From DATEVL01 sp035471625 (GTDB taxonomy: Bacteria; Chloroflexota; Anaerolineae; Anaerolineales; E44-bin32): a stretch of 39,287 nucleotides of DNA. The notes below the pieces were generated by a model. It was not told the DNA's origin and ran no database searches. It saw only the letters and a list, made by a program, of their open reading frames with translations. The stretch spans positions 1 to 39,287 of the forward strand of contig DATIPT010000079.1 of the NCBI GenBank assembly GCA_035471625.1, written 5' to 3'. A program made the translations under genes and the position numbers. Of this stretch, positions 23,918 to 32,240 are shown piece by piece (within the stretch, counting starts at the first letter, position 1; every line of letters begins with the position of its first letter).

Positions 23918-25846
23918 TCACGCCAACCTCCAGGGGTCCCCTGACGTTTCCGGCTCGCGCCCCTCGCCGCCGGCCAGAGCCCGCTCGACAATCGACTTCT
24001 GCTCACCCAGGCGTTGGACATCGCGCAGGAGCCGCCGAATGTCGTCTCCCGCCGCCGGATCCTCCTGCGCCGCCTGGAGAAGATATCTTAGCTCAACAAG
24101 GGCCGATTCTAGATGCCGCCGACGCAGACGCAAGGTGTGACTCGTCACTTCTGCCTGGACCCGGGGGTTGTCCGGGTCTTCATTCCCAGCGGTGGCTATG
24201 TACGCCTCAGCCTGCTCCACGAGTTCCGCCGACAGTGTCCGCCGCCAGTGCGACGCTGGCTCATCCTCATCCTGCCCGAGGGCAGTCCGAATCGCCGTGA
24301 ACAGGACCTGCGCATCGGTGCTGCTGAAATCATCCTCGCCGAGGCGATCGATCCCCAGACCGGCGAAGCGCCGGTCAATCCGGTACATGAGCTCGGGATG
24401 GGCCAAGAGCAAACCCAGACAGAAGCGCTCAAACTCCGGCGAGGTCGTCCCCGCCCGCGCTTCGCCCTTGGCGGGTGCCACAACCGGGGTCCGGCGTCTC
24501 GGTCGCCGCGCGGCCGGCGTTCTCCCCAAGAGGGAGCGCTCGTCCACCCTTAGGCGCCGGGCCATCGACTGCCGGTAGGCCTCCCGCTCGACGGAGTCGG
24601 AGACATCCTCGATCAGCGGAAGGATCTGCCGAGCGATTTCCGCCTTGACCTTCGGATCCGCCAGGTTGGCCTCGGCGGTCAGGACGTCGAGGACGTACTC
24701 GACGACCGGCTGCGCCCCAGCGACGATCGCCGGCCACGCCTCGGCCGACTCGGCGACGATCTCGTCGGGATCCTTGCCCGCCGGAAGGGCGGCGATCCGG
24801 ATCTCCGCCTTCAGGCGACCTTCATAGCGAACAAAGCCGCCCGGGTCGAAGACGGGCTCGGCCTCTCGGTCCAGGGTCTGGCGGGCCAGATCCAACCCGC
24901 GCAGGGCGGCGCGCGTCCCCGCCGGATCGGGATCGAGGGCTAGGACGATCCGCCGGGTCGCGCGCCGGATCATCCGAAGATGATCCTCGGTCAGTGCCGT
25001 GCCCATCGGAGATACCGCGTTGGCGAAACCGGCCTGGTGCAGCGCGATGACATCCAGGTACCCCTCCACGACGACCGCCTGGTCCGCCTGCCGGATTGCG
25101 CGTCGGGCCCGATCGAGGCCGTACAGGAGGCGGCCCTTGTCGAACAGGGGCGTCTGCGGGGAGTTGAGGAACTTCGGCACGTCCTGGGGATCGACGATTC
25201 GGGCCCCGAACCCGGCCATGCGACCGCGCCCGTCGCGCACCGGGAACATGATCCGGTTCCGGAAGCGATCGATCGCGCCTCCGCTTTCCCGCTGGGACGC
25301 CACCCCAGCCTCGATCATCTCGTCGGGCGTGAAACCACGGCTTGTGAGGAATCCGATCCCGGCCTCCCACGAGTCGGGCGCGTAGCCGATTTGGAACGCT
25401 TCGAGGGAGGCTTCGGTCAGACTCCGGCCAACGAGGTAGTCCTTCACGCTTCGGCCCGCCGGCGTCTCGAGCAGGTGATGACGGTAGAAGCCGGCAGCGG
25501 CCTCGAGGACCTCGCGCAGCCGGTTTCGATGCTCATCGGCCTCGTCGTCTTCCGCCCGTACGGGGCGCAGCTCGACGCCCGCCCGCTCGGCAAGGTGCCG
25601 AAGGGCCTCGGGGAAGTCCCAACCCTCCCGCTTCATCACGAAGCGGAAGACATCCCCGCCCTCGTTGCATGCCCCGAAACAGCGCCACGTCCCCGAATCG
25701 GGGAAGACGACGAACGCCGGCGTTCGGGTGTTCGGATGGAAGGGACAGAAGCCGGTGTAGTTCTTGCCCGACTTCTTGAGGCGGACAGTCTCTCCGACAA
25801 CCTCGACGATATCGATTCGTTCCTTAACTTCGTCGACGGTGCTCAT
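23918..25846 (-). CDS. dnaG: DNA primase DnaG
   Basis: DnaG makes RNA primers at the replication fork. The protein has 642 residues. The zinc-binding domain has Cys 34, His 37, Cys 56 and Cys 60; the last pair is CFGAC (CX3C), one residue longer than the usual CX2C. The catalytic TOPRIM domain has VVVEGYLDVIALHQAG, then GTALTEDHLRMIRR, and the metal motif ALDPDPAG (usual form DGDxAG), with the acidic residues kept. The C-terminal helicase-interaction region (about 470-642) is divergent, as is normal. It begins 15 nt after the glyQS stop. Confidence 0.94.
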   Translation of the reverse strand: MSTVDEVKERIDIVEVVGETVRLKKSGKNYTGFCPFHPNTRTPAFVVFPDSGTWRCFGACNEGGDVFRFVMKREGWDFPEALRHLAERAGVELRPVRAEDDEADEHRNRLREVLEAAAGFYRHHLLETPAGRSVKDYLVGRSLTEASLEAFQIGYAPDSWEAGIGFLTSRGFTPDEMIEAGVASQRESGGAIDRFRNRIMFPVRDGRGRMAGFGARIVDPQDVPKFLNSPQTPLFDKGRLLYGLDRARRAIRQADQAVVVEGYLDVIALHQAGFANAVSPMGTALTEDHLRMIRRATRRIVLALDPDPAGTRAALRGLDLARQTLDREAEPVFDPGGFVRYEGRLKAEIRIAALPAGKDPDEIVAESAEAWPAIVAGAQPVVEYVLDVLTAEANLADPKVKAEIARQILPLIEDVSDSVEREAYRQSMARRLRVDERSLLGRTPAARRPRRRTPVVAPAKGEARAGTTSPEFERFCLGLLLAHPELMYRIDRRFAGLGIDRLGEDDFSSTDAQVLFTAIRTALGQDEDEPASHWRRTLSAELVEQAEAYIATAGNEDPDNPRVQAEVTSHTLRLRRRHLESALVELRYLLQAAQEDPAAGDDIRRLLRDVQRLGEQKSIVERALAGGEGREPETSGDPWRLA

Positions 25847-25861
25847 CGACGCCGGCCCCGC

Positions 25862-28800
25862 CTAGAAACCTTCCAGGCGCGCCAGATCGGCGACACCTTC
25901 CGCCAGGAGAACGACACGGTGGACCAACGTCAAGCGGTTGGCCCGGACCTTGGGGGCCTCAGCCATTACCAAGACGTCGTCGAAGAAGCGGGTGATGGCA
26001 GGGACCAGGAAGCGCAGACGGCGGACCAGATCAGTCACAGAGCCTTGGGCCTGGGATAGCGCCGCCGCCCCGGCGAGCGCCTCCAGCAGGAGCCCCTCGG
26101 CCTCCAGTTCGAACAGGTCCGGGCGGACCTCGGCCGGAGGCCCTTCCCGCATGGCCTTCGGAAGGATCCGGGCGCAGCGCGCATACGCCTGAAGCACGGT
26201 GGCCCAGTCTGATTCGCCTGTCGCCGCTTGGAGCTCCTCGACCGCCTCCACCGCCCCGGTCGGATCGTTCCCCTGCTCGGCCAGGACGGCGGCCACGACG
26301 TCGAAGCGGGACCCTTGTGCCAGGAGGAGCGCCTCCTCGCGTGCCACGATGAATTGGTGCGTCGCCTCCAGGGCCTCATCGCTCGCACGGATGGGGAGCC
26401 CTTCGGCCGCCGTCGCGAGCCAACTCCGGAGATCGACTCGGTACTTGGAGGCGCGCACGAGCTGAATCAGGCCGATCGCCGCCCGCCGCAGCCCGAAGGG
26501 GTCGCGGGCCCCAGTCGGCTGCAAACCGGCGGCAAAGAGGCCGGCGAGGGAGTCCAGGCGATCCGCCAGGGCGACCACAGTCCCAGCCGACGACCCGGGC
26601 AAGGCATCCCCCGCGAACCGCGGCTGGTGGTGCTCGTAGATCGCCTGGGCTACCGCCTCGGGCTCGCCGGATTCGAGGGCGTAGATGCGGCCCATGATCC
26701 CCTGCAAGGCCGTCATTTCTACGACCATCGAGGTCGCCAGATCGGCCTTGCACAAGAATGCGGCCCGTGACGCTACGGCCGTCTCTCCGGCTCCGAGGCC
26801 AAGCTCGTCGGCGAGGCGCACCGTCAAGCGCTCGACCCGCTCCGACTTCGCCAGCATCGAACCGAGATCCGCTTGGAAGGTGAGCGAGGCCAGTTTCGGC
26901 CGGAAGGTTTCGAGTTGGTGCCCTCGGTCGCGCCCGAGGAAGAAGGCCGCATCGGCGAACCGGGCTCGCAGGACATGCTCATTCCCGGCACGGACGGCTT
27001 CCAGGCTCTTGCGCCGCCCGTTGGAGACGGCCACGAAACTCGGCATCAAGTCGCCGTCAGGGCGCTCCACCGGGAAGTACCGCTGATGCTTCTTCATCAC
27101 GGCCACGAGGACTTCCCGTGGCAGGGCAAGAAACGATGGGTCAAACGATCCGAGAAGCGCCTGGGGCGCCTCAACGAGATTGGCGATTTCTTCGAGCAAC
27201 GCCGGATCGTCGGGGATCTCCCCGCCCGTTTCGGTGGCGAGGGCCTGAGCCTGCTTGAGGATCACGGCCCGGCGCTCCGCCGGGTCGAGAACGATCCCTT
27301 GCTCAGCCAGACGTTTGCGATACTCGGAGGGGTCCTTGCATTCGACGTCCTCAGGCGTCTGGAATCGAAGCCCCCGACTCGCCCTCCCCGCCGTCAGCCC
27401 TGCGAAGGAGAAGGGAACGATCGCCTCGCCGTGGAGCGCCACCAACCACCGAATGGGGCGGGCGAAGGACGTCCGACGAAGCTCGACGTCTTTCGGCTGA
27501 TCTCCGGCAATCCCGATCCATCGCATCGACTGATCGAAGGTCATCCCGGCGAGGAGCGCCGGCAGGACGGCATTCGCCAAGACCTCGGACGCGCTCCTGC
27601 CGCCGGTGGTCACCTCAGCCGCCAGGTATCGACCGCCGTCCAGGTCACGCACCAGGGTGCGCAGACTGTCGACGTCAGCGCTCAACCCGTACTTGCGCGC
27701 CCATCCGAGGGCTGCCTGGGTCGGATGGCCGGCGCTGTCAAAGGCGCGGGCTTCCGGCGGACCCTTCACGATTTCGACGGAATGCTCCTGGCTCGGCGCG
27801 AGCGCCTCGACCTCAAGGACAAGCCTTCGCGGCGTCCCACCAACGCGGACAGCCTGGAAGACGAGGCGGTTCTCCTCGAGCATCCTTGGTGCCCTGTCGG
27901 CGAGCTCCGCCAAGGCCTGGCGCAGGTCTCCCGCCGGGAGCTCTTCGGTTCCGACTTCGAGAACAAAATCGGCCGGGCGGCTCGGGGGCTTTCCCGGCGT
28001 TTCGGCGGCCGGCGCCTTCACCTCAACGGGAAGGCGATCCATCCACGGAAAGCTCAGGGCCTCACGCTGGGCGATGTATGCCTGGGCTACGGCGCGCGCC
28101 AGGTCGCGCATCTGGGCGAACAGACCGGCGCGCTCCGTGACGCCGACGGCGCCGCGGGCGTCCAGGACATTGAAGCTGTGGGAGCATTTCAGCAAGTGGT
28201 CATAGGCCGGAAGCATCAGGCCTGTGTCGAGCGCCTGGCGGGCCTCGGCCGCACTCAACGCAAACGTCGTCTTCAACCGCTCGACGTCGGCCTGCTCCAG
28301 GTAGTACGCCCCGTACTCTTGCTCAGCCTGCAGTTGAACATCCCCGTAGCTGAACGAATCGGTCCAAGGGATGTCCTTGAAGTGGTCAAGCGAAAGCAGT
28401 CCGATCAGGATCCGTTCGAGCCCGTAGGTGATTTCCACCGAAACCGGATCGAGCGCCAGCCCGCCGGCCTGCTGGAAGTACGTGAACTGGGTGATCTCCT
28501 GGCCGTCAAGCCATACTTCCCACCCCAGGCCCCAAGCTCCCAGTGCCGGCGCCTCCCACTTGTCCTCGACGAATCGGAGGTCGTGCTTCGATGGGTCGAT
28601 ACCGATCGCTTCCAGGGACTGCAGGTAGAGTTCCTGGGGATTCCCGGGATCGGGCTTGAGGATCACCTGCAGCTGATAGTGCTGCTGGAGGCGATTGGGA
28701 TTCTCACCGTATCGGGCGTCATCGGGGCGGACCGACGGTTCGACGTACACCACACGCCACGGCTCCGGGCCGAGGGCGCGCAGGAAGGTCGCCGGATTCA

Positions 28801-28957
28801 TCGTCCCGGCACCGACCTGCGTGTTGTAGGGCTGCCACACCAGGCAGCCGCGTTCGGCCCAGAACAACTGAAGGGCCAGCACGACGGATTGCATCGTCGC
28901 GCCGCCACCCATCAGGGACTCCGGGGATGGCCGCGGGCGCGTCGCTCGGGGGGTCAT
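25862..28957 (-). CDS. glyQS: Glycyl-tRNA synthetase, fused alpha and beta chains
   Basis: The enzyme charges tRNA-Gly with glycine. The 1031-residue protein joins both subunits of the bacterial tetrameric enzyme. The alpha (catalytic class II) part is at about 16-310, with LQLFWAERGCLVWQPYNTQ, VGAGTMNPATFLRALGPEPW and the GENPNRLQQHYQLQVILKP motif. A Pro-rich linker covers about 315-332. The beta part starts at FVLEVGTEELPAGDLRQAL and contains KHQRYFPVE and the HD-like and anticodon-binding regions. Similar fusions are known in Chlamydia and some other phyla. The start is uncertain: ATG 28957 has an AAGGAGA about 14 nt away, while ATG 28912 has a better-spaced GGAG. It lies 24 nt after recO and 15 nt before dnaG. 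Confidence 0.95.
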   Translation of the reverse strand: MTPRATRPRPSPESLMGGGATMQSVVLALQLFWAERGCLVWQPYNTQVGAGTMNPATFLRALGPEPWRVVYVEPSVRPDDARYGENPNRLQQHYQLQVILKPDPGNPQELYLQSLEAIGIDPSKHDLRFVEDKWEAPALGAWGLGWEVWLDGQEITQFTYFQQAGGLALDPVSVEITYGLERILIGLLSLDHFKDIPWTDSFSYGDVQLQAEQEYGAYYLEQADVERLKTTFALSAAEARQALDTGLMLPAYDHLLKCSHSFNVLDARGAVGVTERAGLFAQMRDLARAVAQAYIAQREALSFPWMDRLPVEVKAPAAETPGKPPSRPADFVLEVGTEELPAGDLRQALAELADRAPRMLEENRLVFQAVRVGGTPRRLVLEVEALAPSQEHSVEIVKGPPEARAFDSAGHPTQAALGWARKYGLSADVDSLRTLVRDLDGGRYLAAEVTTGGRSASEVLANAVLPALLAGMTFDQSMRWIGIAGDQPKDVELRRTSFARPIRWLVALHGEAIVPFSFAGLTAGRASRGLRFQTPEDVECKDPSEYRKRLAEQGIVLDPAERRAVILKQAQALATETGGEIPDDPALLEEIANLVEAPQALLGSFDPSFLALPREVLVAVMKKHQRYFPVERPDGDLMPSFVAVSNGRRKSLEAVRAGNEHVLRARFADAAFFLGRDRGHQLETFRPKLASLTFQADLGSMLAKSERVERLTVRLADELGLGAGETAVASRAAFLCKADLATSMVVEMTALQGIMGRIYALESGEPEAVAQAIYEHHQPRFAGDALPGSSAGTVVALADRLDSLAGLFAAGLQPTGARDPFGLRRAAIGLIQLVRASKYRVDLRSWLATAAEGLPIRASDEALEATHQFIVAREEALLLAQGSRFDVVAAVLAEQGNDPTGAVEAVEELQAATGESDWATVLQAYARCARILPKAMREGPPAEVRPDLFELEAEGLLLEALAGAAALSQAQGSVTDLVRRLRFLVPAITRFFDDVLVMAEAPKVRANRLTLVHRVVLLAEGVADLARLEGF

Positions 28958-28981
28958 CCGGTTCGACTGGTCTCCTTGTTC

Positions 28982-29773
28982 CTACCCGGCCGGCGCCGGT
29001 TCCACGGTGGGACGGAGAGCCTGAACCTGTCGCAGGAATCGGGGGCTGTTCAGCTTGCGCTCGAGCAGATGGCCCAGGTAGGATTCCAAGTGGGCTTCGA
29101 CCTCCATCCGGACTGCCGGGCGCACGCTCGGCGCGGCGGCGACCTCGAAGCCGCTACGCTGGTAGTGGCGCAGGACTTTGAGCGCGTCCAGGCTCAGCGG
29201 CCGGGCGGTCGCGAGACCCTCGCCGCAGCGCGAGCAAACCACACCCCCCAGGACGGGTGCAAAGAACTGGGCCTCGGGCCGGACCTCCGATCCGCACTGC
29301 ACGCAACGGAAGAACTCCGGCCGGTACCCCATCAATTCCAGCAGTCGCAACTCGTAGTAGCGCAGAACCGTTGCGGCCGGCCGGCCCTCGGCCAACCGCT
29401 CGAGGGTTTCGACCATCAGCCGATAGGCAGCCCGGCTCCCGCCCTCCTCGAAGGTGAAACGATCCACCAGTTCGACGACGTAGGAGGCCTCCCCGACGCG
29501 CTCAAGATCGGTGCGCAGGGAAGGGTACAAGTCGATAGCTTCGGCCTGGCTGATGATGTCGAGCTCGCGCCCTCGGGCGATCAGCAACATCGCCCGGGTG
29601 AAAGGCTCCAGGTGGCCCGCCTTGCGTGAACCGGGCCGCCTGGCCCCCTTGGCCACGAGCCGGAGCTTGCCGCGATCCGGACTGTAGGCGATCACCAGCC
29701 GGTCGGCCTCCCCCAAGTCAAGCCGCCGCAGGATGACCGCTTCGGTCCGAAAGACTCGCTCGCGGCCGCTCAT
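28982..29773 (-). CDS. recO: DNA repair protein RecO
   Basis: RecO helps load RecA at gaps and anneals ssDNA in the RecFOR pathway. From ATG 29773 it has 263 residues, the usual size. The N-terminal OB-fold begins FRTEAVILRRLDLGEADRLV, followed by LVAKGARRPGSRKAGHLEPF. A zinc finger is formed by CVQC and CSRC in the second half. ATG 29773 lies exactly 6 nt after a TATAAT hexamer, so the transcript is predicted to start on the A of the start codon. A 19-codon extension to 29830 would cross the promoter. It is first in the recO-glyQS-dnaG-rpoD operon. Confidence 0.93.
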   Translation of the reverse strand: MSGRERVFRTEAVILRRLDLGEADRLVIAYSPDRGKLRLVAKGARRPGSRKAGHLEPFTRAMLLIARGRELDIISQAEAIDLYPSLRTDLERVGEASYVVELVDRFTFEEGGSRAAYRLMVETLERLAEGRPAATVLRYYELRLLELMGYRPEFFRCVQCGSEVRPEAQFFAPVLGGVVCSRCGEGLATARPLSLDALKVLRHYQRSGFEVAAAPSVRPAVRMEVEAHLESYLGHLLERKLNSPRFLRQVQALRPTVEPAPAG

Positions 29774-29779
29774 GGCGGG

Positions 29780-29788
29780 ATTATACCA
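29780..29788 (-). promoter_or_regulatory. Extended -10 promoter, leaderless recO transcript
   Basis: TGG-TATAAT on the minus strand (hexamer 29780-29785) is a consensus extended -10. Six bases (CCCGCC) separate it from ATG 29773, so the expected +1 is the A of the start codon. No clear -35 is visible, which an extended -10 can compensate. Confidence 0.65.
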
Positions 29789-29904
29789 GCCGGACCCTTT
29801 CGACCTGCAGCGAGGCGGCCCACGCGACACTTCGGGTAGAAAGCTTCGACGCCGAGAGCCCCCGGGCCGACGTGGGCCCGGCCTTCCAGACCCAAACGCA
29901 CCCG

Positions 29905-31476
29905 ATGATCCGACGACGAGTCTTCCATCCGATCCTGTTTGCCCTGTATCCGGTTGCCGCCCTGCTGGCGTTCAACATCGATTGGCTGCAGCCGACGGAC
30001 GCCATCCGGGCCGTCGTGCTCGCCATCGGCGGCACGTTCATCCTGCTGGCCTTGCTCGCCCGTCTGACCGGGGATTGGCACCGGGCCGGCTTGCTGACCA
30101 GCGTCCTCGTGATCGCGTTCTTCTCGTATGGGCACCTCTACGAAGGGCTCAAGGCGGTCGGTCTCGGCGCCAGTCTCGGTCGCCACCGCTACCTGGCGCC
30201 TCTCTTCTTGGTCGCGATGGCCCTCCTACTTTGGTGGATCGCCCGACGGATGCGCAATCCGGCCGCCGCGACCAGCGTCCTCAACGTCGTCGCAGCCGCC
30301 ACGCTGATCCTCCCGACGCTCACGCTGGGCCGCTGGGCCTATGCCAGCCTGGCCGGAGGACCGGTGGAAGCCGACGAGGGCGTCACGCTACACCTTCCTC
30401 AAGGCGAGCGACCACCCGACATCTACTACATCATTGTCGATGGATATGCCCGCCGCGACACCCTCCAACGGGTCTATGAGTTCGACAACGACGAGTTCCT
30501 TTCCTTCCTGGAGGGTGAGGGCTTCTACATCGCCGACGACTCGCGGTCCAACTACGCCCAGACCGGCCTTTCCCTGGCCTCCTCGCTCAACATGGACTAC
30601 CTCGATGCGATCCTGTCGCCGATCGAGGAGGCACGCGGCCGCGAAGCCCTATGGCAGCTCATCAAACACAGCGAGGTCCGACGCCAACTCGAATCCCTCG
30701 GGTACGTCACGGTGGCCTTCTCCACCGGCCTGGCCGGCACGGAATGGACGGATGCCGACTACTACTTCACCGCCGGATCGATCGACGAGGACCTGGGCCT
30801 GGTCGGCGCGAACCCGTTCGAGGGCTTGCTGATCCAGACCTCGCTGCTGCGACTCCCCTCCGACGGCGTAGTGGCGCTTCCCCGCTTCGTCCCTGATGTG
30901 CGCTACCCGTACGAGGTCCATCGCGCCCGCATCCGGCATATCTTCGACCGCCTGAAGGACCTCCCCGAGACGGACGAACCCAAGTTCGTCTTCGCCCATG
31001 TCATCGCCCCGCATCCACCCTTTGTGTTCGCCGCCGACGGGTCGCCGGTTACGCCGAACGTCCCCTTCACTCTCCGCTTCACGTTCGACGCCGGAGACCC
31101 GGAGGCTTCAGACTACATCAAGGGGTACCGCGACCAGACGATCTTCGTGAACACCGAGTTGGAGGAGGCGATCTCGGCAATCCTCGCTCGATCGGAAGTC
31201 CCGCCCGTCATCATCGTCCAGGGCGATCACGGACCCGACTCGAACAGCGGACGCCAGTCTTACATACAGGAACGGATGACGAACCTGAACGCCTACTTGA
31301 TCCCGGAAGGAGCCGACGGTCTGTATCCGGGATTGACCCCGGTCAACTCGTTTCGCCTCGTCTTCAACCGCATCTTTGGCGGGACCTACGCCGCCTTGCC
31401 GGATCGGGTGCTCTACTCTCAGTACGACACCCCGTACGACTACCTGGACGCCACCGACGACATCACGAGCCCGTAG
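29905..31476 (+). CDS. Membrane sulfatase/alkaline phosphatase-superfamily enzyme (LtaS-like layout)
   Basis: This 523-residue protein has about five N-terminal TM helices (roughly 9-25, 35-53, 62-79, 97-113, 124-142) and a large outer domain from about 168. Alkaline phosphatase/sulfatase-superfamily features are PDIYYIIVDGYARRDTL (metal Asp179), YAQTGLSLASSLNMDYL (candidate nucleophile Thr220), FVFAHVIAPHPPFVF and IIVQGDHGPD (metal Asp/His). The layout matches lipoteichoic acid synthases and phosphoethanolamine transferases, which move phospho-groups at the outer membrane face. The nucleophile assignment is inference. ATG 29905 is used; it lacks a clear Shine-Dalgarno, and GTG 29872 is an alternative. 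The gene is divergent from recO, convergent with the small YdeI-like gene, and has no operon partner. A role in polar lipid or cell-wall polymer modification is plausible but unproven. Confidence 0.72.
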   Translation: MIRRRVFHPILFALYPVAALLAFNIDWLQPTDAIRAVVLAIGGTFILLALLARLTGDWHRAGLLTSVLVIAFFSYGHLYEGLKAVGLGASLGRHRYLAPLFLVAMALLLWWIARRMRNPAAATSVLNVVAAATLILPTLTLGRWAYASLAGGPVEADEGVTLHLPQGERPPDIYYIIVDGYARRDTLQRVYEFDNDEFLSFLEGEGFYIADDSRSNYAQTGLSLASSLNMDYLDAILSPIEEARGREALWQLIKHSEVRRQLESLGYVTVAFSTGLAGTEWTDADYYFTAGSIDEDLGLVGANPFEGLLIQTSLLRLPSDGVVALPRFVPDVRYPYEVHRARIRHIFDRLKDLPETDEPKFVFAHVIAPHPPFVFAADGSPVTPNVPFTLRFTFDAGDPEASDYIKGYRDQTIFVNTELEEAISAILARSEVPPVIIVQGDHGPDSNSGRQSYIQERMTNLNAYLIPEGADGLYPGLTPVNSFRLVFNRIFGGTYAALPDRVLYSQYDTPYDYLDATDDITSP

Positions 31477-31517
31477 TGGGGCGGGGAACCTCTCGGTTTC
31501 TGCGGCGGAAGGCGGGG

Positions 31518-31784
31518 CTAGGCGAGTCGCTTCTTGGGGCGATAGGTCATCTTCATGTAGACATCGCCCGTCTCGAGCTCATCCAGCATCTGGTGCAGAC
31601 GGCTGCGCTGGGTCTCGACTCGCTTCGCCCGGGTGATCCATCCGATGTAGTCGTTCCGCTGGTAGGGAGGGCGCTGAGCGTAGCGTTCCATCAGACCACG
31701 TTCGACCAGCGCCTCGCGCACGAAGGACGGCATCGGATAGCGAGGTCGCCGGGCCGGCCGAGGGCTTGCGGGCCTCCGGCTCAA
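31518..31784 (-). CDS. Small YdeI/OmdA-type protein
   Basis: This 88-residue protein has a basic Pro/Arg-rich N-terminus and a core PPYQRNDYIGWITRAKRVET followed by a DELETGDVYMKMTYR segment. This pattern (helix with WIxxAKxxETxxxR) is typical of the YdeI/OmpD-associated 'bacteriocin-protection' family (PF13376); the biochemical role of the family is unclear. The start is TTG 31784, with GAGGGG 5 nt upstream. ATG 31733 would drop the basic arm and has no ribosome-binding site. It lies 33 nt after cytidine deaminase and is probably the last gene of the glmU operon. Confidence 0.7.
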   Translation of the reverse strand: MSRRPASPRPARRPRYPMPSFVREALVERGLMERYAQRPPYQRNDYIGWITRAKRVETQRSRLHQMLDELETGDVYMKMTYRPKKRLA

Positions 31785-31817
31785 ACCAGCCCCTCGATCC
31801 TTCTCAACGGGACGTCC

Positions 31818-32240
31818 TCACGATGGCGTCTTGTCGGATCCCAGGTCCCGGGGGCCGAAGGCGTGGGCCAGCAGGTCGCGGAGCGGCGTCTCGAGAACGA
31901 CGTGACCGCTCACATCGGCGACAAGGACGACAGCCTGCTCGCCGAACTCCCACAATACTTGGCGACAGGCACCGCAAGGGGTCCCGCCGCCGGCCGTGAC
32001 CACCGCCACCGCCCGGATCTCGCGTTCACCTTGGCTGATGGCGGTGAAAACTGCCGATCGCTCGGCGCACACACCGCTCGGGTAGGCGGCATTCTCCACA
32101 TTCACGCCATCGTAGATCTTGCCGGAAGCCGCCAAGACCGCCGCGCCGACCGGATAGGAAGAATAGGGCGCGTAGGCCCTCGTGCGCGCCTCCCTGGCGC
32201 GCTCGATCAGTTCTCCGCGCTCCACCTCGGTGATGGTCAT
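31818..32240 (-). CDS. cdd: Cytidine deaminase
   Basis: The enzyme converts cytidine and deoxycytidine to uridine and deoxyuridine in pyrimidine salvage. The protein has 140 residues, the size of the tetrameric class. The zinc motif is CAE (Cys58, Glu60 catalytic) and PCGACRQ (Cys89, Cys92), with the substrate segment GVNVENAAYPSGVCAERSA intact. The start ATG overlaps the upstream CNNM stop by 4 bp (ATGA). The last 15 residues extend past the common core. Confidence 0.95.
   Translation of the reverse strand: MTITEVERGELIERAREARTRAYAPYSSYPVGAAVLAASGKIYDGVNVENAAYPSGVCAERSAVFTAISQGEREIRAVAVVTAGGGTPCGACRQVLWEFGEQAVVLVADVSGHVVLETPLRDLLAHAFGPRDLGSDKTPS

Noticed and set aside
22207..24300. 697-codon open frame opposite rpoD and the dnaG end
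   Set aside because: Antisense shadow of rpoD, whose regions 2 and 4 are unmistakable.
26873..29629. 918-codon open frame on the plus strand opposite glyQS and recO
   Set aside because: It is the antisense shadow of two clear genes; GC-rich codons leave the opposite strand free of stops. It has no recognisable domain and no ribosome-binding site.
29871..29904. GC-rich hairpin (CCGGGC/GCCCGG) just before the LtaS-like gene
   Set aside because: The stem is only 6 bp and such matches are frequent in this GC-rich DNA.
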